DNA of 61,388 nt, from contig JASJDZ010000044.1 in the NCBI GenBank assembly GCA_030065575.1, positions 1 through 61,388 on the forward strand, read 5' to 3'. Of this stretch, positions 26,300-32,730 are shown piece by piece (position 1 is the first letter of the stretch; every line of letters begins with the position of its first letter). The notes under the pieces were generated by a model. That model searched no databases and had not been told where the DNA came from. It saw only the letters and a program-made list of their open reading frames with translations. Position numbers and translations under genes: made by a program. Origin of the DNA: Acidimicrobiia bacterium (GTDB lineage: Bacteria; Actinomycetota; Acidimicrobiia; Spongiisociales; UBA5794).

Positions 26300-27298
26300 T
26301 CAGACCGGGCTGATACCGGCTGCGGTGAACAGCCGCTCGAGGAGGCGTGCGTTGGCGACCGAGCTCTCGATTGGGATTGGCGCCGGCCGCCCGCCGGTCA
26401 CCGCATCGGCGAAGGCCGTCGCCTGTAGGCCGTACTGATCGGCAACCGGCACCGGGATGCTCTCCACGCTGGTGGCGTGGGGATGATGGTCGCCGCCGGT
26501 CCCCAGCGTGACCGTTGTTTCATGGTCCGCCGGGCAATTGAACGGATCGGCAACCGAAATCCACCCGGCCGTGCCGTGGATGATCACGCTGTGCTGGGGT
26601 TCTTGCTCCATCGAGCACGTGAATGAAGCGGTCGCAGCGCCGTAATCGAGGATGGCCGTGAAAGTCATGTCGACGTCGATCTCGGGATCCACCCTCGCCA
26701 CGGCCAAGACGTGCTCCGGCTCGTCGCCGAGCAGGTCTCTGATGAGGTCGGTTGCGTAGCAGCCAACGTCATAGAGGGCACCGCCTCCGGCAGTGGCATC
26801 GTGCCGGTAGTCGGTAGGTCGGGTCGAGCGGAACGAGAACCAAACACCGACGTCGGTAATTCGGCCGATCCGGCCATTCGCAATGAGGCCGCGCACGATC
26901 TCCCACGCCGGATGGAACCGGTACATGAAGGCTTCCATCACAAGAACCCCGCGGGCGGAGCAGTGTCTCGCCACTTGCTCCGCTTCTGCTGCGGTGAGGG
27001 TCAACGGCTTCTCACAGAGGATGTGCTTGCCGGCGTCGGCAACCCGCATGATCCACTCAGCATGCAAGTGGTTCGGCAAGGGCACATACACACAGGTGAT
27101 GTCGGGATCGGCGAGCATTGCCTCGTAGGAGCCGTGAGCAGTCGGGATCGCAAACTCTCTGCTGACTGACTCGGCGCCCTCCCTGGTTCGCGAAGCGATG
27201 GCTGCGAGATGGCACCGCTCCGCTTGCTGCAACGCCGGGATGACGTGGGCTCTAGCGATGAGGGCGGTGCCGAGTACACCCCAGTTGACCGTTGTCAT
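26300..27298 (-). CDS. Gfo/Idh/MocA family oxidoreductase
   Basis: This 332-residue NAD(P)-dependent enzyme begins NWGVLGTALIARAHVIPAL, an N-terminal Rossmann motif (GVLGTALIA), and has CEKPLTLTAAEAE near residue 95 with the conserved EKP lysine, then GALYDVGCYATDLIRDLLG near residue 172. It is divergent from the LacI regulator with a one-base variant of the shared operator between them. The ATG lies 6 bases after a TAGGCT -10, so its mRNA is predicted leaderless. With the enzyme at 4270 it gives two family members to the cyclitol regulon. The substrate could be a different stereoisomer, a keto-inositol or a glycoside precursor. Confidence 0.87.
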   Translation of the reverse strand: MTTVNWGVLGTALIARAHVIPALQQAERCHLAAIASRTREGAESVSREFAIPTAHGSYEAMLADPDITCVYVPLPNHLHAEWIMRVADAGKHILCEKPLTLTAAEAEQVARHCSARGVLVMEAFMYRFHPAWEIVRGLIANGRIGRITDVGVWFSFRSTRPTDYRHDATAGGGALYDVGCYATDLIRDLLGDEPEHVLAVARVDPEIDVDMTFTAILDYGAATASFTCSMEQEPQHSVIIHGTAGWISVADPFNCPADHETTVTLGTGGDHHPHATSVESIPVPVADQYGLQATAFADAVTGGRPAPIPIESSVANARLLERLFTAAGISPV

Positions 27299-27304
27299 GT
27301 CACC

Positions 27305-27351
27305 AGCCTACCCATGGCGCCTGGAACGTTCCAATAGATGCTTGCTATCAT
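27305..27351. promoter_or_regulatory. shared operator of two divergent promoters
   Basis: CTGGAACGTTCCAA (27321-27334) is one base off the TTGGAACGTTCCAA palindrome. On the minus strand TTGGAA (27334-27329), 18 bases and TAGGCT (27310-27305) form the oxidoreductase promoter. On the plus strand CTGGAA (27321-27326) and TATCAT (27346-27351), 19 bases apart, form the regulator's promoter. One bound repressor would cover both -35 elements, giving autoregulation with the weaker half facing the regulator gene. Confidence 0.8.
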
Positions 27352-27373
27352 TTACCGGGTAGGAAGTGAGTCC

Positions 27374-28381
27374 TTGAAGCAACCAACGATCCTCGATGTA
27401 GCCGAACGGGCCGGAGTGTCGAAATCCCTTGTGTCGCTGGTGATGCGCGAGCCCGAGCGGGTCAGCGAGGCCAGCAGACTGGCCGTCTTGCAGGCCGCCA
27501 AGGAGCTGGGCTACCGCCCCAACCGTGTAGCGAGAAGCCTCGTCCAGCAGCACACCAACGTAATAGGCGTAGTGCTGTCCGATCTGCACAATCCGTTCTT
27601 CGCCGATGTTGCCGACGGGATAGAAGCGGCGGCCGCTGCCTCCGGCTACCGAACCATGCTGTCCTCAGGATTCCTGGACTCCACACGCGAGCGGGCGGCT
27701 ACTGACACCCTGCTGGAGCTGCGAGTTGACGCTCTCATCCTCATGGGCTCGATGATGGAGATCGAGCAGATCGAGGACGTTGCCTCCTCGCTCCCGGTGA
27801 CCCTGCTCGGGCGCTACACGGAATCGGAATTGGTTGACACGGTCGGCGTTGACGATGCGGTCGGGGCTCGGGAGGCAGTCGATTTCCTGGTAGGTCTTGG
27901 ACACTCGAACATCGTTCATATCCACGCTGGTTCTGCTGCCGGTGCCCCGCGCCGCCGCAGCGGATACGAGACCGCAATGCGCGAGCACGGCCTCGAGCGC
28001 TACATCAGGTGTGTGCCCGGTGATTTCACCGAATCCGGCGGTGCCAAGGCCATGGAGGAGATCCTGCAGAGTGGTGACCTTCCCACCGCGGTGTTTGCTC
28101 CGAACGACTTCTCGGCGCTCGGCGCAATGGATGTAGTCGACTCCGCCGGCCTCCGCATTCCCGACGACATCTCACTGTTCGGCTACGACAACCTGACCAT
28201 CGCCGGACTCCCCCGGATCTCGCTGACGACCGTGGGGCAGCCGCGCACCACGCTGGGCGAGCAGGCTGTTCACCTTGTATTGGAGCGACTCAACGAAGGC
28301 CGCGACGTTGCCCGGAGGGTCGTTGCGCCCCCGTATCTTGTGATCCGGAAGACCACGGGCCCGCCGCGTGTAGACGGCTGA
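27374..28381 (+). CDS. LacI-family transcriptional regulator of the cyclitol regulon
   Basis: The 335-residue repressor starts with the LacI helix-turn-helix PTILDVAERAGVSKSLVSLV, then the hinge ELGYRPNRVARSL, and a periplasmic-binding-protein-like effector domain (VIGVVLSDLHNPFFADVADG to the end). TTG 27374 is chosen because AGGAAGTGAG precedes it, and the upstream ATG at 27338 overlaps the predicted -10. Its own promoter carries the operator that also occurs at 3238 and 24255, so control of the iolD and iolB units is inferred with good confidence. The inducer is probably a cyclitol or pathway intermediate. Confidence 0.92.
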   Translation: MKQPTILDVAERAGVSKSLVSLVMREPERVSEASRLAVLQAAKELGYRPNRVARSLVQQHTNVIGVVLSDLHNPFFADVADGIEAAAAASGYRTMLSSGFLDSTRERAATDTLLELRVDALILMGSMMEIEQIEDVASSLPVTLLGRYTESELVDTVGVDDAVGAREAVDFLVGLGHSNIVHIHAGSAAGAPRRRSGYETAMREHGLERYIRCVPGDFTESGGAKAMEEILQSGDLPTAVFAPNDFSALGAMDVVDSAGLRIPDDISLFGYDNLTIAGLPRISLTTVGQPRTTLGEQAVHLVLERLNEGRDVARRVVAPPYLVIRKTTGPPRVDG

Positions 28382-28402
28382 GCCCGTGGCATACTGCCGT
28401 TG

Positions 28403-29008
28403 ATGCGCCGCGTTCTCCTACCCATGCTCTTGCTCCTGGCCGCCTGCACCGGGACCGAGCCGCCGTCGACCACAACGGTGCCGGTGACAACCTCGCCGGT
28501 CACGACCTCACCGGTGACGACCTCACCGGTGACGACCTCACCGGTGACGACCTCACCGGTGACGACTTCGCCGGAAGCGGCGGCGACAACGTCGCAGTCC
28601 CTGACGATCAGCGAACCCGTCATCCCGGGCCAACTCGCCGGCTTTGCTCTCGATACCGTTCGACTCGACGGTGCGCCGTTGCTCGTTGCGATCGCCGACA
28701 CGAGCGAGCTACGTCGGCAAGGACTGATGAACGTGGTCGACCTGGGTGGCCTCGATGGCATGCTGTTTGTGTTCGAGCAAGAGACCACGGGGGGCTTCTG
28801 GATGAAGGACACTGTGCTCCCGCTGGACATTGCCTTCTTCACCGCAGAGGGCGAGTTCGTGGACGGTTTTGCGATGGAACCGTGTACTACTGCGGAGTGC
28901 CCGACCTATCGGCCTAGCGGTGCCTACCGGTACGCGCTCGAGTTGCCGCAGGGGAACATGCCGGACCAGATAGAGATGCTCGAGCTCAGGCCGGAACCAT
29001 CTCCGTAG
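28403..29008 (+). CDS. DUF192 family lipoprotein with PVTTS repeat linker
   Basis: A 201-residue secreted protein with a signal peptide and lipobox ending LLAAC (Cys15). Next comes a Thr/Ser/Pro linker of about 40 residues, including six near-identical repeats of five residues (PVTTS). The C-terminal DUF192 domain (about residues 75-195) contains RRQGLMNV, FWMKDTVLPLDIAFF and GFAMEPC. DUF192 proteins are small, mostly beta-structured domains of poorly defined function, often membrane-anchored. A CATACT -10 lies 7 bases before the ATG, predicting a leaderless message. The 3' end overlaps the convergent kinase gene by about 23 bases. Confidence 0.85.
   Translation: MRRVLLPMLLLLAACTGTEPPSTTTVPVTTSPVTTSPVTTSPVTTSPVTTSPVTTSPEAAATTSQSLTISEPVIPGQLAGFALDTVRLDGAPLLVAIADTSELRRQGLMNVVDLGGLDGMLFVFEQETTGGFWMKDTVLPLDIAFFTAEGEFVDGFAMEPCTTAECPTYRPSGAYRYALELPQGNMPDQIEMLELRPEPSP
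28496..28570 (+). repeat. 15-base coding tandem repeat (PVTTS)
   Basis: The 15-base unit CCGGTGACGACCTCA is repeated in frame, nearly perfectly, five to six times within the lipoprotein gene and encodes the PVTTS linker. Because the copies are nearly identical at the DNA level, slippage can change linker length among strains without a frameshift. It is a coding repeat, not a CRISPR-like array. Confidence 0.9.
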
Positions 29009-30200
29009 CGAGCGGAAGCTCGATGAAGAAGGTCGTTCCCTCGCCGAGTGCGCTTTCGAAGCGCAGAGAGCCCTCGTGTTTGTCGACAATGATCGACTGG
29101 GCGATAGCGAGCCCCTGACCCGATCCCCTACCGACTTCCTTGGTTGTGAAGAATGGTTCCAGGATGCGGTCGTGAATCGGCTCGGGAATACCCGCCCCGG
29201 TGTCGCTGATCTCGATGACCGCCCGGTCGCCCTGCTGCCGCGTAGCGATGGAGATGGTGCCCTTGGTCTCACCGTCGCCATTCAGCTCCTCGATCGCTTG
29301 TGCGGAGTTCACAATCATGTTGAGCAGAACCTGCTTGAGCGGCCCTGCCATCACCGGGGTGTGCGGTAGATCAGGATCGAGCCCATCGAGGTTCATATCG
29401 GCAACGTACTTCCATTCGTTCCTGGTCACCGCCACCGTGGTGGTGATGATCTCGTTGAGATCGTCTTCGGTCTTGCTGTCCGAGCCGGGGTGGGCGAAGG
29501 ACTTCAGCGCCTTCACAATCGAGGCAACCTGCTCGATGCCCTCCAGGCTCTCTTCGAGAGCGCCCGGGATCTCCTCCGTCAGGAAGTCAACATCGGCCTT
29601 CCTGGCGATGTTGTTGTAGGACTCGATCAACCCGGCAACCTCGCTCACATCGCGCACCGCATCAGCGAGATGGGAGGAGGCCTCGGCCAGTGCCAGAAGG
29701 TCCTGCAGCGATTCCTCTACGAAGCGAGTGTTGTCGCCGACATACTGGATCGGTGTGTTGATCTCATGGGCGATGCCTGCGGCGAGCCCTCCGAGAGCTT
29801 CGAGCTTCTGCGCATTCAGCAGCTCAGCTTGTGTTGATGACAGCTCATCGAGGGCATCCTGAAGTTCCGCGGTACGGGCGTGAACTTGCGATTCGATCGA
29901 TTGCCTGATCTTGATCAGCCGGGCATGGAAGTGCCCGATTGCGTAACCGGTCAGCCCGAGAACGAACGGAGCAAGATCGACGATGTACAGCACTGGCTGG
30001 GATCGGTGGGCGTAGCTCACCCCGCTCGAGGCGGCGCCGGCCGCTAGCCAGCCAACCAGCGGGAAGACCAGGCCGAATAGGGCACCACCGAAGGTCCAAC
30101 GGAGCTGGACACAGTTCCGGAATCGGCATCGCTTTTGCAGATGGCGGGGGATATTGCCATCCCGGCGCGGCGCGGCTTCTTGCCGCTCTTCGATCGACAC
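28986..30200 (-). CDS. membrane-bound sensor histidine kinase
   Basis: The 404-residue kinase has two membrane helices near residues 35-90, a coiled-coil region (RTAELQDALDELSSTQAELL) and the H-box AAGIAHEINTP with the phospho-accepting His145. The ATPase part has the N-box QVLLNMIVNSAQA, G1 box SDTGAGIP and G2 box GRGSGQGLA. It resembles the stand-alone kinases with NtrB/HupT-like catalytic domains. GTG 30200 is chosen because AAGGAG lies 8 bases upstream; a longer start at 30269 would collide with the divergent gene. No response regulator is adjacent, so it is an orphan here. The signal is unknown. Confidence 0.9.
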   Translation of the reverse strand: MSIEERQEAAPRRDGNIPRHLQKRCRFRNCVQLRWTFGGALFGLVFPLVGWLAAGAASSGVSYAHRSQPVLYIVDLAPFVLGLTGYAIGHFHARLIKIRQSIESQVHARTAELQDALDELSSTQAELLNAQKLEALGGLAAGIAHEINTPIQYVGDNTRFVEESLQDLLALAEASSHLADAVRDVSEVAGLIESYNNIARKADVDFLTEEIPGALEESLEGIEQVASIVKALKSFAHPGSDSKTEDDLNEIITTTVAVTRNEWKYVADMNLDGLDPDLPHTPVMAGPLKQVLLNMIVNSAQAIEELNGDGETKGTISIATRQQGDRAVIEISDTGAGIPEPIHDRILEPFFTTKEVGRGSGQGLAIAQSIIVDKHEGSLRFESALGEGTTFFIELPLATEMVPA

Positions 30201-30267
30201 GAAGGTTGCTCCTTGTCCTACTGCGCTATCTGTCGGCACCTTGTGACCATGTGTAACCTCGGCGGCC

Positions 30268-30969
30268 ATGACACGACGACACATAGTGGCTATGGGCGGA
30301 GGAGGGTTTGCGTCGGGGAACTCGATGCTCGACCGGTACGCCCTCTCGCTAGTTGAGACCGAGCGTCCCCGGGTCTGCTTCATTCCGACTGCGAGCGGCG
30401 ACGACGCCGGCTACACGCTGCAGTTCTATCGCGCCTACAGCAGCTACGGATGCGATGCTTTCGTGCTCAACCTCTTCTCGCGTGAAGTTGCCGATATCCG
30501 CTCGATGCTGCTCGGCATGGACATGGTCTACGTCGGCGGGGGCAACACCGCCAACCTGCTCGCCGTGTGGCGGCTGCATGGCGTTGACGAGGCGCTGCGA
30601 GAGGCGTGGTACGCCGGAGTCGTCCTCAGTGGCCTGAGCGCAGGAGCGAACTGCTGGTTCAATGCGAGTACGACAGACTCCTACCTGGTGGGCCGGGCCG
30701 ACGCACTTGCGGATGGCGTTGGGTTCCTCCCCGGCAGCTTCTGTCCCCACTACTCCTCGGAGCCAGAGCGCCGGCCCAACTACCTGCGGATGGTTGCTTC
30801 CGGTGAGCTCCCTGCCGGTTACGCATGCGAGGACGGCACGGCGGTTCACTTCACCGGCACCGAACTCCACGCCGCTGTTTCCGTAGATGGCGACGCTGCG
30901 GCTTTCCGGGTGGCCCGGGTCGGCGACGGCGTTTCGGAGGAACCGCTCCCGGTGATCACCCCGAGCTGA
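30268..30969 (+). CDS. peptidase E-like (S51 family) protein
   Basis: A 233-residue cytoplasmic protein of the S51 peptidase family. It shows VAMGGGGF at the start, DMVYVGGGNTANLL near residue 90 and GLSAGANCWF near residue 121, where the Ser is the nucleophile of the nucleophile-elbow. The HY pair in FCPHYSSEPER near residue 160 matches the catalytic His region. Characterised relatives cleave Asp-X dipeptides (PepE) or cyanophycin fragments. A TAACCT -10 lies 8 bases upstream of the ATG, suggesting a leaderless mRNA; the divergent kinase starts 67 bases away. Confidence 0.85.
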   Translation: MTRRHIVAMGGGGFASGNSMLDRYALSLVETERPRVCFIPTASGDDAGYTLQFYRAYSSYGCDAFVLNLFSREVADIRSMLLGMDMVYVGGGNTANLLAVWRLHGVDEALREAWYAGVVLSGLSAGANCWFNASTTDSYLVGRADALADGVGFLPGSFCPHYSSEPERRPNYLRMVASGELPAGYACEDGTAVHFTGTELHAAVSVDGDAAAFRVARVGDGVSEEPLPVITPS

Positions 30970-31035
30970 TGCGTGTCCACAGGGGTTAAGGGGACCATCG
31001 CTTTTCCCGGTCTAGCGGTGAGGGCCGTGTCCGGT

Positions 31036-31160
31036 TACACTCGCCCCTCGCAAACGGGCGCGTCGCGCCCCAACCCCTGCTCCCGGATGGACCGGGGGCC
31101 TTTCGCTGGGAGCCATCCGAACTCCGGTTGCTCGCAGTGACCGTCCACAGGAGGTACATA
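31036..31160 (+). promoter_or_regulatory. promoter and structured leader of the rpsF operon
   Basis: TACACT (31036-31041) is a probable -10, leaving a leader of about 110 bases before rpsF. The leader contains a GGGCGC/GCGCCC stem (31056-31061, 31065-31070) and a second GC-rich region (CCGGATGGACCGGGGG near 31083-31098) with CCG motifs. Many bacteria regulate this operon by S6:S18 binding to such a leader. The structure here is only suggestive, and I cannot verify the consensus by hand. Confidence 0.4.
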
Positions 31161-31448
31161 TTGCGCAAGTATGAGCTGATGATGATTCATCGCCCTGAGC
31201 TGGCGGAGACCGATGTGAGGACTCTGGTCGGCGAAGTCGAGGGCGTGATCGCAAGTTCGGGAAACCTGACCGACACTGATTTTTGGGGCAAGCGCCGCTT
31301 CGCCTATGAGATCGATCACATGCACGAGGGCTTCTACTCCGTGTTGCAGTTCGAATCGGGAACCGAGATGGTCGAGACGCTTGACCGTGCCCTCGGTCTT
31401 CACGATGCGGTAGTCCGGCACAAGATCATCCGCATCGGACCCAAGTAG
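31161..31448 (+). CDS. rpsF: 30S ribosomal protein bS6
   Basis: The 95-residue protein begins LRKYELMMIHRPEL and has DFWGKRRFAYEIDHMHEGFYSVLQFES in the middle, the conserved bS6 core. The TTG start at 31161 follows AGGAGGTACATA, so the longer frame beginning at 31128 is rejected. bS6 binds bS18 on the platform of the small subunit, and both are encoded in this operon. The order rpsF-ssb-rpsR-rplI-dnaB matches actinobacteria. Confidence 0.96.
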   Translation: MRKYELMMIHRPELAETDVRTLVGEVEGVIASSGNLTDTDFWGKRRFAYEIDHMHEGFYSVLQFESGTEMVETLDRALGLHDAVVRHKIIRIGPK

Positions 31449-31505
31449 GAATCTGTCACACCCATATCGCACACTGATAATCAGTGCGCGGAAAGAAAGT
31501 GAGTA

Positions 31506-31967
31506 ATGAGTAACAACAGTGTGACTCTCGTCGGCAACCTCGTTGATGATCCGGAACTTCGCTTCACGCCGTCCGGTGTGGCCATGGCCAAGATTCGTTT
31601 CGCCGTCAGCCGTCGTTATCAGGACCGGAATCAGGAGTGGCAGGAAGAGACCAGCTTCTTTGGTGGTACCTGCTGGCGTGACATGGCAGAGAACGTGGCG
31701 GAATCCCTGACAAAGGGTATGCGCGTCATTGTGACCGGTCGGCTCGAGCAGCGTTCCTGGGAGACCCAGGAGGGCGACAAGCGCTCGATCATTGAGGTCC
31801 GTATCGACGACATCGGCCCTTCGGTTCGCTGGGCAACCGCATCGGTTACCCGCACCCCCCGTAGCGGTGGTGGCGACTGGGCCGGCAACCAGGGTGGCAG
31901 CGGAGGCTCCGTTCCTCCTGCACCCGTCGCTCGAGATGACTACGGCCCCGACGAAGCCCCCTTCTAA
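31506..31967 (+). CDS. ssb: single-stranded DNA-binding protein
   Basis: A 153-residue SSB with the N-terminal OB fold ([21 protein letters not shown] and VRFAVSRR-like strand), then a Gly/Ser/Pro-rich linker (about residues 115-145) and the acidic tip DEAPF, the binding site for partner proteins. The tip departs slightly from the common DDxPF form. An imperfect palindrome (CACTGAT/ATCAGTG near 31474-31488) lies between rpsF and ssb and could modulate the relative expression of the two. SSB protects single strands during replication, and dnaB lies downstream. Confidence 0.95.
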   Translation: MSNNSVTLVGNLVDDPELRFTPSGVAMAKIRFAVSRRYQDRNQEWQEETSFFGGTCWRDMAENVAESLTKGMRVIVTGRLEQRSWETQEGDKRSIIEVRIDDIGPSVRWATASVTRTPRSGGGDWAGNQGGSGGSVPPAPVARDDYGPDEAPF

Positions 31968-31990
31968 CCACACTTCCCCAGGAGAACAGA

Positions 31991-32251
31991 ATGCCCCCGA
32001 AACAACGTAAGAAGCGGCGTCGCCCATCGGCGGCCGATGCACGACGCCGCCCCAGAGTCAGTGAGCTGAACAAGCTCGACTACATCGACTACAAGGACGT
32101 AGCCTTGCTTCGCAAGTACATGTCCGACCGTGGCAAGATCCGGGCCCGCCGGGTGACCGGGGCTTCCCCCAAGCGTCAGCGCGAGTTGGCGATCGCAATC
32201 AAGAACGCCCGCGAGATGGCGCTGCTTCCCTACACCTCACAGAGGGGCTAA
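31991..32251 (+). CDS. rpsR: 30S ribosomal protein bS18
   Basis: An 86-residue, very basic protein with the bS18 core [21 protein letters not shown] and [29 protein letters not shown]. The N-terminus is an Arg/Lys-rich extension ([17 protein letters not shown]) and lacks the zinc-binding cysteines present in some homologues, so this is the zinc-independent form. AGGAG precedes the ATG and the stop overlaps the ATG of rplI. It pairs with bS6 on the ribosome. Confidence 0.96.
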   Translation: MPPKQRKKRRRPSAADARRRPRVSELNKLDYIDYKDVALLRKYMSDRGKIRARRVTGASPKRQRELAIAIKNAREMALLPYTSQRG

Positions 32252-32697
32252 TGGACGTCATACTGCTCAAGGACGTCGCCGAGCTCGGCGGCAAGGGAGA
32301 CATCGTTGATGTCTCCAACGGCTACGCGCGCAACTATCTGTTGCCCAAGAAGCTGGCGATGAAGGCTACGGCTGGCGCCATCAAACAGGCAGACCGGCTT
32401 CGACAGCAACGGATCGAAGCTGAGATCAAGGCCAAGGAGGCCGCCGAGGAACTTGCCAGGAATCTGGTCAGCTCGCGGATCGTGGTCGCCGCCCGCGCCG
32501 GGGACGAAGGCCAGCTGTTTGGTTCGGTCGGCACCCACGACATTGCGGAAGCTGTGAAGAAGTTCAGCGGAGTCGAGGTTGCCAACTCGATCATCCATAT
32601 CCCGTCGGCTATCAAAGAGATCGGCCTACACGAGGTCACTATCAAACCTCACGAGGAAGTGGAGTTCAGCGTCACCCTCGACGTCATCCCCGCGTAG
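32251..32697 (+). CDS. rplI: 50S ribosomal protein bL9
   Basis: The 148-residue protein starts [19 protein letters not shown] and continues with NGYARNYLLPKKLAM, the conserved N-terminal domain of bL9. A long helix (about residues 40-75) connects to the C-terminal domain (GSVGTHDIAEAVKKF). bL9 bridges adjacent ribosomes near the L1 stalk and limits frameshifting. It shares its first A with the last base of the rpsR stop. Confidence 0.96.
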   Translation: MDVILLKDVAELGGKGDIVDVSNGYARNYLLPKKLAMKATAGAIKQADRLRQQRIEAEIKAKEAAEELARNLVSSRIVVAARAGDEGQLFGSVGTHDIAEAVKKFSGVEVANSIIHIPSAIKEIGLHEVTIKPHEEVEFSVTLDVIPA

Positions 32698-32730
32698 CCG
32701 CCGGCCATCAACCCAGTAGAAAGGCGCAAC

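Noticed and set aside
30201-30383. Longer N-terminus for the histidine kinase (start at 30269 or 30383)
   Set aside because: It would overlap the divergent peptidase gene, and GTG 30200 has AAGGAG at ideal spacing.
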